DNA of 64,000 nucleotides. Source: Conchocele bisecta (taxonomy: Eukaryota > Mollusca > Bivalvia > Lucinida > Thyasiridae). The notes beneath the pieces were generated by a model, which did not search any database, had not been told where the DNA came from, and was given only the letters and a program-made list of their open reading frames with translations. The first letter of the stretch is position 1, and every line of letters starts with the position of its first letter. Shown here in pieces: positions 22,897 to 34,520 of the stretch. The stretch spans positions 107,744,773 to 107,808,772 of the forward strand of contig CM055265.1 of the NCBI GenBank assembly GCA_029237695.1, read 5' to 3'. The position numbers were made by a program, and so were the translations under genes.

Positions 22897-23811
22897 TCAA
22901 GCATGTATATATAAGCTCTTGGAGACGAACTCATCAGGCCGGGTATGGAAGGTCTTCGAGCCATTTCCCACCCTTAAATATAAGGAAAAAAACAACTTAT
23001 CAGGCGAACATAACAGTGCATTCGGCTTACTTCAGCTTTCTTTGGTATTCCTGTATGTTTAGCCACACTAATTCATCAGATATTCATGCGCGGTGTAGTC
23101 ACAAATAGTACAGTAAAAGCATAATGCAGATTGTTTATACCATAGACACTGTGTGCTTGCAGAAACTGATCAATTGATGTACTAATCTACTTCACAAGCA
23201 TGTTATTGTATCATTTACACCATTTTGAAGCATATGTTTTGAGATTATTTCGTAAGTCGGAACATGTTTTTCATGTGAATCGGTTTCAATTCCAGCCGCT
23301 GACTTTTTGCGCCACCACCACAGTGGTCACAGGAAATTGAAGTTATCTTTCTTAACAATAATTAAACCTATATTTTTATTTGTGAACATCCAGAGCAGAA
23401 TGGGTGCAGGTTATGGGAAAATAGGTCCTACAACATCCATACGAAAAAATGAAAGTAGCAGAGAATAGCAAAATGTGTGGTACATGTATAATTGGTTAGT
23501 TTATATAGGAAGAACCGATGGTGTTGGCCCACCTATATAAGCTATACAAGGGATCCAGCTCAGGTCGCACTTCTATTAGCGCTCACATAAATATTTTGTT
23601 GGAAAGTTCACGTGCTCATCTAAGAAATATCCTTATGTTGCTGAAATACGTAGACGACACGCAGCAGTGTCGAGTTAAACATGTTTTATGTACTATGCTA
23701 GGTGTCTGCGACCCCAGCCTTGTACGTGTATAATACATATGTAGGTTATATAGCAATATCCAAGAAAGCCGGGGAAAACCGAATCCCTGTGCTCTACATA
23801 TGTTGTCCTGA
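22897..23811. other. No recognisable feature
   Basis: Unassigned 0.9 kb; a few short open frames without domain or splice support. Confidence 0.4.
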
Positions 23812-23925
23812 ATATGTGGCTGTGACTGGAGAAATTGGGCTTATGGATTTTGCGGTCAATGTAGATCCAGATCAGCCTGTGCATCCACACTGTCCGTCAT
23901 TCCACCAATGCAACACCGGTTATGC
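23812..23925. mobile_element. M12 element
   Basis: ATGTGGCTGTGACTGGAGAA and GTAGATCCAGATCAGCCTGT. Confidence 0.65.
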
Positions 23926-23949
23926 TTCTAAAAATGAATATAATTTGTT

Positions 23950-24512
23950 CAGGGGCGTCGGAAGAAGCGCGGGGGGGGGGGGGGGCGGGGTGCCGAGGCC
24001 CCCCAATAATTTTGTTGGGGGGGGGGGCCTAGGCCTAGTCCCCCCCCCCCCAATAATTCTGTAAATTTTGGATTTTTTATTCTAATATATTTGTGTAATC
24101 ATGAGTACTGGGAACTTTGCTGAGAACTTTGCTGAGAATGCAGGAAATGGCGTTTCACACCACTTTGATTTCAAAAATCCTTTCATGGCTGCAACTACTG
24201 AATTTTTTAATACGTGCTTTATAGAATCAGTAACCGTGACTCAGCATCCTGTTTAACTGTCGTCTGCTTTGTGTTTACAAACAAAACAAGATGTCAGATA
24301 TACGCCGGTTTGTGCAGGGCGGCGGAGATATTGATAGATCCAATGAACAACTCGAAAAGGCGAAATTAATCACGGATATCTGGCGAATTATATCTAAAAC
24401 TTGGCAATCTTATTATTCATGCATTACACAACGCTACGCTAAGCCGTTTACAATAAGACGCACACTGCAGTGTACCCCTCCCACCACAGCACCATTGTTT
24501 CACGCTGTGTAG
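23950..24512 (+). mobile_element. Possible 5' end of a hAT-like DNA transposon
   Basis: Starts CAGGGGCGTCGGAAG, a typical hAT-type terminus, followed by G- and C-rich runs (23971-24050). At 24291 a short open frame opens with M-S-D-I-R-R-F-V-Q, the style of start seen in hAT/ZMYM-type proteins (from memory), and closes at 24512. No right end was found. The assignment is tentative. Confidence 0.35.
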
Positions 24513-24691
24513 TAACAGTTACACAAATAACATAAACTAGAGCAGCTTGAGCTGCATCAACGGTTTGAGCCTCAAACATTGATTTCATGTGTAACTAAGC
24601 TTTAGCCCAAGGTGTAAACTGTCGGTTGCAAAAAGAATTTCTGAAGTTTTAGAATGAACAGTCCAACATTATTGTGTCATCACACCGATGT

Positions 24692-24760
24692 GGGGCCGGT
24701 TAGCTTAGAGGTACAGCGATGGACTCGGAGCGAGGGATACCGGGTTCGATCCTCAGCCAA
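24692..24760 (+). mobile_element. tRNA-like head (Pol III promoter) of a retroposon
   Basis: GGGGCCGGTTAGCTTAGAGG resembles a tRNA 5' end with box A, and GGGTTCGATCC is a good box B 47 bases later. The 3' acceptor end does not pair properly, so it is not a working tRNA gene. It leads straight into the tandem units at 24761. Confidence 0.65.
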
Positions 24761-26883
24761 AGTTTTAGCTAAAGGACTGAAATATCGACTACAGCAAAAA
24801 CAATTGAAATCGAATGATAAATAACGAAGCTGACGTCACATCCGTTTGCTCTATTTTGAAAACTTGAAAAAATACGTTCATCTTTGACATCGAATAGAGC
24901 CGTAAGTAGTCAAGATATAGCTCTGAAAATTATCATCTTTCATGTGGCTGACATTCCCCTATCACCCTGGCAAGAAATTATGTTGCTGACAATACTGTAC
25001 AAATTGGAAAACGTTTGTAAAGACAACCCGTTATCAGCCGAAATTCCGCAACATCGTTGAAAAGTATGTACATTTTTCAACTTCAAATGCATATAGCTCT
25101 TTTATTTGAGCAGATAGCCGAAAACCGTCCGCTAATTTGAGATAGAGAATATTGTCAGCTTTCCGATGCAAAAAGAATTCTTGAAATCGGTTGGAAAATA
25201 AGGAAGTTATAGGAAGTATGACGTCACTTCCGTTTTCGTGGAAAGTAACATTAAAATATATCTGAAAATATCTGAGTCTCTGCACACAGTTGATCCGAAT
25301 CGGCATGCAAAATTTGAAGTCGATCCGACCAGCGGTTTGTGTGTCAGCGGATGATTATTTTTCGATAGTTATCGCCCTTAAATTGCAGTTTACGCCATTT
25401 GTAAATACACCTAATAAAACGGAAATTAAATATGTGCAATATTCCGCCAGTGAAGTTTTCGTTTGTTTTTCATCATAGGCCGGGCACAAAGCGGGAAAGT
25501 TTTAGCTAAAGGAATGAAATATCGACCGCAGCAAGAAATTTTGAAATCTATTGATAAATAACAAAGCTGACGTCACATCCGTTTTCTCTATTTTGAAAAC
25601 TTGAAAAAATACATTCATCTTTGACATCGAATAGAGCCGTAAGTAGTCAAGATATAGCTATGAAAATTATCATCTTTCATGCGGCTGACACTCCCCTATC
25701 ACCCTGGCAAGAAACTATGTTGCTGACAGTACTGTACAAATTGGAAAACGTTTGTAAAGACCACCCGTTATCAGCCGAAATTCGGCAAAATCGTTGAAAA
25801 ATATGTACATTTTTCAACTTCAAATGCATATAGCTCTTTTATTTGAGCAGAGAGCCGAAAACTATCAGTGAATCTGAGATAGAGAATTTTGTCAGCTTTC
25901 TAATGCAAAAAGAATTCTTGAAATCGGTTGGAAAATAAGGAAGTTATAGGAAGTATGACGTCACTTCCGTTTTCGTGGAAAGTAGCATTAAAAGATATCT
26001 GAAAATCTCTGAGTCTCTGCCCACACTTGATCCGAATCGACATGCAAAATTTGAAGTCGATCCGACCAGCGGTTTGGTGTAGATGGAGGGAGCCCGTAAG
26101 TCAGCTGATGATTATTTTTCGATAGTTATCGCCCTTAAATTGCAGCTTACGCCATTTGTAAATACACCTAATAAAATTAAATATGTGCAATATTCCGCCA
26201 GTGAAGTTTTCGTTTGTTTTTCACCATAGGCCGGGCATAAAGCGGGAAAGTTTTAGCTAAAGGACTGAAATATCGACCGCAGCAAGAAATTTTGAAATCT
26301 ATTGATAAATAACGAAGCTGACGTCACATCCGTTTGCTCTATTTTGAAAACTTGAGAAAAAGACGTTCATCTTTGACATCCAATAGAACCGGAAGTAGTC
26401 AAGATAGAGCTCTGAAAATTATCATCTTTTATGCGCCTGACACTCCTCTATCACACTGGCAAGAAATTATGTTGCTGACATTACTGTATAAATTGGAAAA
26501 CGTTTGTAAAGACCACCCGTTATCAGCCGAAATTCGGCAAAAAATCGGCAAAATCGTTGAAAAGTATGTACATTTTTCAAATTAAAATGCCTATAGCTCT
26601 CTTATTTGACCAGATAGCCGAGAACTGTCAGCGAATTCGAGATAGAGAATTTTGTCAGCTTTCCAATTCAAAAAGACTTTTTGAAATCGGTTGGAAAATA
26701 AGGAAGTTATAGAAAGTATGACGTCACTTCCGGTTTCGTGGAAAGTGGCATTAAGAGATTTCTGCTCACACTTGATCCGAATCGGCATGCACAATTTGAA
26801 GTCGATCCGACCAGCGGTTTGTGTGTCAGCGGATGATTATTTTTCGATAGTTATCGCCCTTAAATTGCAGTTTACGCCATTTG
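24761..26883 (+). repeat. Three ~740-bp tandem units with paired TGACGTCA sites
   Basis: Units start at AGTTTTAGCTAAAGGA: 24761, 25498 and 26249 (spacing 737 and 751); the third is truncated at 26883 and runs into an A-rich tail (26884-26920). Each unit has TGACGTCA twice (24831, 25219; 25568, 25956; 26319, 26719), each followed by CATCCG or CTTCCG. Short open frames inside (for example 26334-26585) differ between units by stops and frameshifts, so no conserved protein is indicated. Confidence 0.88.
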
Positions 26884-27078
26884 AATAAAAAAAACTAAAA
26901 AAAAAAATAAAAAATACAATAGGTTTTCGGCGCAGCTGAAAGCCGCCTCAAACCTAATTACATAATTTATTGGTTGAAGCAGCGCACCGAAAGCTGGGAA
27001 TATACACGGGCACATTGACTGTGGAAATATTATTTTATAATGATCACAAACTATAAATACACATGCATGTATGCGTCC

Positions 27079-27103
27079 GTCCGTCCGTCCGTCCGTCCGT
27101 TTG
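27079..27103. repeat. (CCGT)n microsatellite
   Basis: Six units of CCGT. Confidence 0.9.
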
Positions 27104-27336
27104 ACTGTAACTGGGAAAATAAATAAATAACTCTGCCACACATGACTGCTTGATTAGTAGACCTAGTCTTATATTGTGTTGTAATGTCAAGATAAAGACA
27201 TATAATTACGATTTCTGAAAAATGTATGTTTTGTTATTTGACCAAAAGTTTGGACGAGTAGAAGTCCAGTCTGGACGAGTAGATGTTTAGGTTCTATAAA
27301 ATATAAATTTGTCGACGCCTAATCTCCTGAAAAATG

Positions 27337-27625
27337 TTTACAAAATTTACGATATTTTCCGTAAATGACGTCGAAAGATTACGAAATGTTCATTCTGCAT
27401 TTGCTATGAACATTTCGTCATCTTTAGACGTCATTTACAGAATATATCCAGGCCCGTACGTAGGATTTTCTATTGCCGTATTGGGGGGTGCGTCAGGGGT
27501 GAGCCCCACGTAGTGAAGCGAGTACGCTAGGGGGGTCCGGCGGCATCCTCCTTCTGATTTTTTTAAGACCTAGATGGCCTGAATCGCACAAAATCGCATG
27601 GCGTGTCTCATATATATGTGTGTGT
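27337..27625. mobile_element. M8 element with a CAGG insert
   Basis: M8 arms (ATTTACGATATTTTCCGTAA / TTACAGAATATATC and GGCGTGTCTCATATA) are separated by 27449-27582, which starts CAGGCCCGTACGTAGG and ends GATGGCCTG. The 5-bp flanks of the insert do not match, unlike the other CAGG elements. Confidence 0.7.
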
Positions 27626-27848
27626 GTGTGTACTACATGTACAAACATATTATAGACGAACGTCCACGTGAATTCTCAATCAGCCACATGATACCCTCAT
27701 GAATATGCCGGGGTCTAAGTAACCTATAAGCTTATGTCAATGCGGCAGATCATCGGATATCCTAGATAGTGTACGAGAATATAATTCCAGCACAAACATA
27801 TTTACACAATTCCCTAACATTTGATTGGCCCTGGCCAACTCTCAAATA

Positions 27849-28066
27849 CAGTGGAACCTCTCTAAACCGGACATCGATATAATATATGTGATCTCATTTT
27901 GAGAGGTTTCTTGGTAACGCATCTCAGATAATAATGTATGTTCATGATTGCAAACGATATAAGTATGTCCCAGAATGGTTATATGCCTGATTTATAGTGC
28001 GACATCTCTAAACCGGACACCCTGGGGACCTCCCAGGGTGTCCGATTTAGAGAGGTTTCAATGTAG
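27849..28066 (-). mobile_element. M1 element, full-length type
   Basis: TACAGTGGAACCTCTC start, unique middle, then hairpin 28000-28065. Confidence 0.82.
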
Positions 28067-28224
28067 CGTCATTATTTACGGATAACACAGTTACGGCACA
28101 GCGCGATAGGAGAATGAAACAGCTAGGCTAAATTAACCGTCTCAGAACCTCATTAATTTAAAGTCTCGACGTGAAATATTTTACTCCGTCGCGGAGAGTA
28201 CAATACCAATGACAGCGATTTTTA

Positions 28225-28320
28225 GACGCATAGCTTGTGATTATGACGGACAGTGTAGACCCCGATCAGACTAATCGAATACATAGGCTGATCTGGATCT
28301 GCAATAGTTTCCATGTCCAT
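28225..28320. mobile_element. M12 fragment
   Basis: CAGTGTAGACCCCGATCAGA to GGCTGATCTGGATCTGCAAT. Confidence 0.6.
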
Positions 28321-28477
28321 AAGTGGCAGTATCAGTCACAGAATGATGAGTTGAGGTCTGATAGAAATGTCACATTATTTCACATCTACGTTTTACATTT
28401 CCATAAATATGCTTCAATGTCAAATTGACATTTGACAGATGACATCCAGGCAAGTAGTCTTCAGTTCGTGTTCACCA

Positions 28478-28841
28478 GTAGCCGATTTCACTATAATTGA
28501 AAAGTGCAGTAGAACTTCTCTAACCCGAACACCAACATCTGTGATCCTATTTTGATGGGTATCAGATGTTCATGTATGTTCATGATTGCAAAGCGCGCAC
28601 ATACGTATCATAATGGTCACATGCCTGATTTACAGTGGAACATCTATAAACCGGACACCCTATGGACTTCCCAGGGTGTCCGGTTTGGAGAGGTTCCACT
28701 GTATACTTATCTTGCTATATATAAGTACACTTTCAGGGAGACATTTTCAATCTATATGTAAGGATAAATTTATTAATTTTTATTTAATGAAATGGAATAT
28801 TTTCTGACCAAATTATTATACTGAATTGTGAAATCGGCTAC
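28478..28841. mobile_element. M14 copy carrying an M1
   Basis: GTAGCCGATTTCAC at 28478 and GTGAAATCGGCTAC ending 28841 are the M14 ends; inside, 28506-28703 is a full M1 (CAGTAGAACTTCTC to GGTTCCACTGTA). Confidence 0.82.
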
Positions 28842-28987
28842 AGGAATGAGGCGCAAATAAAGCTAAATCCACTACTGTTTCCACAGTGGTTATACTGGGC
28901 CAAATTGCTTAGCACGTCGGTCAAAAATGACTACCCATATATATTGGTAAAGGAAATAGATGATATTCCATTGTGTATGTGTGAATA

Positions 28988-29114
28988 GCGTGAAATAATA
29001 CACGAGTGTACGTTGACTTCCGCGTAAACAACAAGTAATGCGAAGCGAACGAGCATGCCGTTCGCTTACTCGTTGTTTATGCGGAAGCCGACGTACACGA
29101 GTGTATTATTTCAA
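28988..29114. repeat. Large near-perfect hairpin
   Basis: Arms TGAAATAATACACGAGTGTA / TACACGAGTGTATTATTTCA, continuing through GTAAACAACAAGTAATGCGA. Confidence 0.88.
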
Positions 29115-29764
29115 GGTATTCAATAATGTACGATGTAATATCCTATTTATTGCATTTCTGAAAAACATGTTTGAACAAAAATGCATTTTGTAATGTTTCG
29201 TTTGCATCTGCGTATGATTTTTTGTGAGCTGTGATTATTATACATGTACATGTATAACGACTGCGGAAGAGTGTACGCGGGTGATTACGGGTGTTCTCTT
29301 CGCGGTGTATTATTTGTAAGCCAGGGTGTGGGATCACGTGGTTTCCTAACCCGATTTTCCGACGTGACGTAATCTGTGACGTCATTTTTACAGTAGATTG
29401 CCTTTAAAATCTTCGTAACAAACGGACGGATTCTGATGATATGTATATAGCGCACCAAATACGATGGCATACTGTATGTGTAATATCGGTGCTCTGCAAG
29501 TTGTTTACAGTAACTTATAACTTTCACAAAGAATCGACTACAATTTATTTCTTACATTCACGTGCTCTAGTTTTTATTTACATTTACGGTAACCAATTCT
29601 TCGTCAATTTGACAGAATTATGAGATTAAAGCCGCCTATACAATAAAATGAAACGCATTTGCTGCGGTATATTTCATAAAACTATGTCATTCCATTAGAA
29701 AGATATTGAATGAAATATAATATAAACAGATAAAAATAAAAACATGAAGTCACGCGGTTGGGAA
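29115..29764. other. No recognisable feature
   Basis: Unassigned. Confidence 0.4.
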
Positions 29765-30105
29765 ACACGTGACCACACACCTTGTACGTTGACATTACGG
29801 GTTTTCTCTCACAGATAAATACATGCATATAACACGTGACCCCCACACCTTGTACGTTGACATTACGGGTTTTCTCTCACAGATAAATACATGCATATAA
29901 CACGTGACCCCACACCTTGTACGTTGACATTACGGGTTTTCTCTCACAGATAAATACATGCATATAACACGTGACCCCACACCTTGTAAGTTGACATTAC
30001 GGGTTTTCTCTCACAGATATATCCATGCATATAACACGTGACCCCACACCTTGTAATTTGACAGTACGGGTTTTCTCTCACAGATATATCCATGCATATA
30101 ACAGC
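29765..30105. repeat. 67-bp tandem repeat, five copies
   Basis: AACACGTGACCCCACACC recurs at 29831, 29899, 29966 and 30033, with a partial first copy at about 29765. Each unit holds CACGTG and ACGGGTTTTCTCTCACAGAT. Confidence 0.93.
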
Positions 30106-30255
30106 TGGAAATGTAATAAAATGCTTTCTCCTCATCACGAAGTCATGTTATAAATGTCAGGAACAGTATTGATGTCATACGCAAATTGTGCGCACACACG
30201 GGACATGATATTACAAACTGGTGTATAGTTGTTCATGATGTAGCGTTTTTATTCG

Positions 30256-30984
30256 ATAGGCGTCGCCAGGGGGGTTGCGGGGGGGGGGGGTGTGCGAACG
30301 CCGCAACCCCTTTTCAATTTGTCATTTTTTGTTTATTTATATGTTTTCGTCGTTATGTCATGAGCAAGTGAATAATTATTCTCGGTAAACAACACACTGT
30401 GATTCGCAGGCATACCCTATCACAATAAGCTACTCCCCCCCCCCCCCATACCACTCGCAAATTTGTAGGCTACTTTTCATTTAACAATTAGACGTGTAGA
30501 CAAACTTATCATGCTCATACGCTAGAACGTGAAGGCTGGGAGGGTAACGCGTAATTAACGGGATTCATCCTTTCCGGAATCCCATTTCACCTGATTTGAC
30601 CCTGATGGATTATTGTCCATTATAGTTGAATTAGGTTATATGCCTTATAGAGGATGGGCTAAATGAGTTTACTGGTGTGGTATGGGCGCCTAACACCGAT
30701 CAGGGTATCCTACATGTAGTTTAGATTACCTCATATTTTTGTCATCATATCGCCAATCCAGTATATATTTATCACTTCAGGTTTTGCAAATATGTATAGT
30801 TAGTTCACAACGCGCCTAAATCAGATTCGATGCCTCTGAAATAACCAGGATAGCTCGTTTTAGAGCATCTACTATCCAAAAAATGTTACCACCCGCTAAA
30901 AAAGAGGGGACACCCCTCTCGTGCTCACCCCGCCGAGTCCCTTCGGCACTCGCAACCCCTTTCGAAAATCCTGGCGACGTCTAT
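30256..30984. mobile_element. 729-bp element with inverted GC-rich ends
   Basis: ATAGGCGTCGCCAGG at left and CCTGGCGACGTCTAT at right, with GGGGTTGCG / CGCAACCCC further in. A G12 run lies at the left, and CTCACCCCGCCGAGTCCC near the right resembles CAGG interiors. No transposase frame. Confidence 0.72.
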
Positions 30985-31508
30985 GAGAATTACATTAAAA
31001 TTTGTTTACAGCTATTATGCAAATGAGCATATATCGGTCGCAGCACATATTTTGCGGGTTGAACTTTTTAAAAAAACACAGGTCTTGCTCCATAAACAAA
31101 TAGTTCTAGCAACTTAACTTGGTTGCCTTTTCAGTGTACTATGTTTGTTATACATTTGTATTTACATCGGTACAAGTGTACAACTCACGCCTTTATCATG
31201 AAATGATGTTATTTCGAGCTGAACTAATCAGATAATTCTATAAATCTCGATTTTAAACCAGGGTGCCAATGGGTAATTCTATTACCAGACGTCGTTTACG
31301 GAGATAAAAATAAATGTGTATATTTATTAAAACAAATAATTATGATATTTCTATTCCGAAATCGGAAAAAATACTGAGTTTGAATAAGCAGACAATTTGA
31401 ACAGTTTGAACCATTCGACACATTCGTTGACCGGTCATGTGAAGGTAGGGGTCGAGTTTACTACGGTGTCCTGTTATAGCCACTTTAAGTTCTCGCATTC
31501 TCACATTC
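30985..31508. other. No recognisable feature
   Basis: Unassigned; the last 30 bases (TTCTCGCATTCTCACATTCG) are an inverse piece of the 21-bp minisatellite that follows. Confidence 0.45.
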
Positions 31509-31676
31509 GTAACCTTTTCACTCCTAAGTAACTGGAATGGATTTTGATATGTTAATTCTCTAACCATTCCAACCATCACAAAATGGTTGTCAGACTAGTC
31601 CATTCGTGAAAAGGGTGTTTATTGGTCTCAAAAATACGAAAATTACTTGCAAAAAGTGCAGATCCTGATGAGACGG
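31509..31676 (+). mobile_element. M3 left half
   Basis: AACCTTTTCACTCCTAAGTAAC to GCAGATCCTGATGAGACGG, where it stops abruptly against the minisatellite. Confidence 0.82.
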
Positions 31677-32060
31677 AGATTGCGAGAACGCGAAGCGAGA
31701 ATCTGAGAACGCGAGACAAGAATGCGAGAACGCTAGGCGAGAATCTGAGAACGCGAATCGGGATGCGAGACAAGAATGTGAGAACGCGAGGCGAGAATCT
31801 GAGAACGCGAAACGAGAATGCGAGAACGCGAGGTGAGAGTCTCAGAACGCGAGACGGGATGCGAGACAAGAATGTGAGAACGCGAGACAATAATGTGAGA
31901 ACGCGAGGCGAGAATCTGAGAACGCGAGACAAGAATGCGAGAACGCGAGGCGAGAATCTGAGAACGCGAGACGAGAAAGCGAGAACGCCAGGCGAGATCG
32001 TGAGAATGCGAGATGAGAATGCGATAGTGATCTCACATTTTCGCCTCGCGTTCTCGCGAT
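31677..32060. repeat. 21-bp minisatellite (GAGAACGCGAGRCGAGAATCT type)
   Basis: About 16 units of GAGAATSTGAGAACGCGAGR, partly in a 42-bp higher order, with two longer variants. The last ~35 bases are inverted (CTCGCGTTCTCGCGATC). Being a multiple of three it is open on both strands (R-T-R-G-E-N-L and S-R-V-L-R-F-S repeats); I regard those frames as by-products. Confidence 0.9.
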
Positions 32061-32694
32061 CTTGTGTATAAGTCGCAAATGGGAGAATGTAAATGTCCCA
32101 AACAGGACGCCGTAGTTTACCACCTAGTACCCTGGCTGTAGCCGGTTTTACCTGTTTGGCTGGTTCGTCTTCATGGTAGAGTTCCGGTTTTCTAGGTGAT
32201 GACTACGAACTACACTTTATATGACATTGTATACATGTCCAGGTTTGGAAAATTGACATAAAATTCAGGGCACATTCAGGGCACATGGACTTGTTTCATT
32301 GATAACTTTCGACGCCATGTCGGCGAATATCATACATGAAAGAAACCAATGCGAGAAGGGATATAATTATTTCCATTCGCTGACACAAATGACGCCGGCT
32401 TTGGTATTAGCTCCCTTGTCGCATCACGTTGTTTTCGCCGATATTGATTTCGAAACAAATGCAATATTTTCAACACACTACATCGAAAATTGACAAAAAA
32501 AAAGAGTTCAAAGATGGAACGCATGCCATGGCACACAAAACATGCCGTGAGTTCATATTGGTCAGTGGTCGGTTATTATTGTTATTAGTGCCGGAACTAC
32601 GTTTCACCTCATAAACTCATCACAAATGTGTTTACATTCTGTATATTTTCAAGGCGTATGTACACTGTTGGTGATTTTACGTATATAATAAACA
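32061..32694. other. No recognisable feature
   Basis: Short open frames on both strands without domain or splice support. Confidence 0.4.
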
Positions 32695-32803
32695 GGGCCC
32701 GGTTGCTCAAAGCTTCTGTTAGCTTAACAGACTGTTAAATCCTTAGCATTGCTAAGGATTTAACAGTCTGTTAAGCTAACAGAGGTTTTGAGCAACCGGG
32801 CCC
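32695..32803. mobile_element. M9 near-perfect foldback
   Basis: GGGCCCGGTTGCTCAAAGC to TTGAGCAACCGGGCCC; inner arms GACTGTTAAATCCTTAGC and mirror. The whole element is one hairpin. Confidence 0.92.
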
Positions 32804-32995
32804 AGGTTATTTGATTTATATGTGGATATATCACCCGTTCCGCCGCGCCAACGATATTGCACGCTGGGGAGCTCGTGCATACATCCACATAGACATCAAA
32901 TAACATATAAATAAAAAACAAAGGCAGACTTTCAGTTATTTGATCCAAAGAATTTGTGTTATTTTACTATGTACTATAATAGTTGCGAACAGTAC

Positions 32996-33437
32996 TACTG
33001 TCTGTTCCACGTTTTTCTGCCCACGAACTTTTGGCTATTAAACACATTCAATCTAAAAAATATTTAAAAGTAAGTACTTTTTCATCAATAACAAAAAAAT
33101 CAACCTCCACAATTTTTCAAATATTGATTTTATTGCGGAAAAAAAAGAAAAATGTTGGAAATTGCCTCCGAAACCTGGCGAGATAGCTTGAAATGATGTA
33201 ATTAAGAAAACAAAAGTTATATTTTGAAAATCGGTCCACAAATAAAAAATCAAATCAATAAAATCGCAATAAAATCGCAATAAAATCAATATTTGATGGA
33301 ATGTCATGAAACAAAAAAATTTGGGGAGGGTGACTTTTTTCGTAATGATAAAAACTTACTTACTTTTAAATGTTTTTTAGATTTAATCTGTTTAACAGCC
33401 AAAAGTTCGTCGGCAGCAAGACGTGGAACAGACAGTA
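32996..33437. mobile_element. M5 element, complete
   Basis: TA-CTGTCTGTTCCACG to CGTGGAACAGACAG-TA, 440 bp, with an AT-rich interior (AATAAAATCGCAATAAAATC direct repeats). Confidence 0.9.
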
Positions 33438-33442
33438 TTAAC

Positions 33443-33488
33443 CTTTGTCATGTACTCCCGTATCGTTCATACGGGAGTACATGATCGA
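33443..33488. repeat. Short hairpin
   Basis: CATGTACTCCCGTAT / ATACGGGAGTACATG around CGTTC. Confidence 0.8.
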
Positions 33489-33493
33489 AGCTA

Positions 33494-33667
33494 GTAAGTG
33501 CAAATTTAGGATCGTCTGGAAATTTCAATTGCTGCGGCTGCATACATGTATGCTATGCTCAATAAAAGTAAATGCAATACAATTGAAGGAAACATTATTA
33601 ATGTGAATTTTTTATAATTTTGTGCTTACGAACATTTTAGTCGTACGAAGTTTAGTGAAACTGCCCC
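33494..33667. mobile_element. M2 element lacking its left end
   Basis: Begins at TAAGTGCAAATTTAGGATCG and keeps the right end AAGTTTAGTGAAACTGCCC. Confidence 0.8.
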
Positions 33668-34120
33668 TGATCAGACAGCGCAGACGCAGGACTCCGCGCA
33701 CTTTAAACAGACTGAATGTAGTATGCACCCCCAATAAATGCAACAGCCCATGATGTTAATCCGTAAGTGCATATATTAGTCAATACCTCAGCAATACCTC
33801 AACAACAAGTCGCGTGTTATCCTTGGCATAATTTATTGCGCTATAATACAAAGTGCTTGTCCCAATAAACATGTCTACGCCCTGACAATATGCATCCGTT
33901 CTCGTGAATTGATTCATGTGCACCATCGAATCTGTGATGGACACTGTCTGTGGATAGACACCATCTGTGGACAAACATAGGTTAAAGGTGCTACTGTCTG
34001 TTTCATGAAACCTGCCCAATGTGTACGGCTATATATGCAATATATAACATGTATATAACAATTCAAAAACAATATGTTTTAAGATAATATTAATTTTATC
34101 CAATTTTCTAAGAATGAGCC
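33668..34120. other. No recognisable feature
   Basis: Unassigned. Confidence 0.4.
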
Positions 34121-34351
34121 TTATTTTTATTTTGTGAAATTTGGTCCAACTATTGATTTTATTGCGAAAGAACTATTTCCACATGTTTCTCAATATAATC
34201 AATATTTGATGGAATTTCATAAAATAAAACAAATTAGGGAAGAATATATGTTTTGTTATTGAAGAAAATGTACTTACATTTACATAGTTTATAGCTTTAA
34301 TGTGTTTAATAGCCAAAAGTACGTCGGCACAAAAACGTGGAACAGACAGTA
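34120..34351. mobile_element. M5 right half
   Basis: ATTGATTTTATTGCGAAAG through AATATTTGATGGAATTTCAT to CGTGGAACAGACAGTA. Confidence 0.8.
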
Positions 34352-34520
34352 CATGTTTCGCAATCCAATATTCAGACTGAGATTCGTGAATACGATGCCA
34401 AAGGTATAAAGGAACATGTTGTTTCTACATGTACTACATTTCTGTTTTCTTCTACTTTCAGTGATGATGACACTTCTCAACAAATGCAAAGGTAATACTT
34501 TTTTAGTATATCGTATTGAC

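Noticed and set aside
24692..24760. Functional tRNA gene
   Set aside because: Boxes A and B are good but acceptor and anticodon stems do not pair convincingly and it continues into a repeat.
26334..26585. 83-codon frame in the third tandem unit as a gene
   Set aside because: Equivalent positions in units one and two are broken by frameshifts and stops, and no domain is seen.
31622..32071. 149-codon Arg-rich repeat frame and the 118-codon frame on the other strand
   Set aside because: Both arise from a 21-bp minisatellite whose period is a multiple of three; no start context, splice signal or domain.
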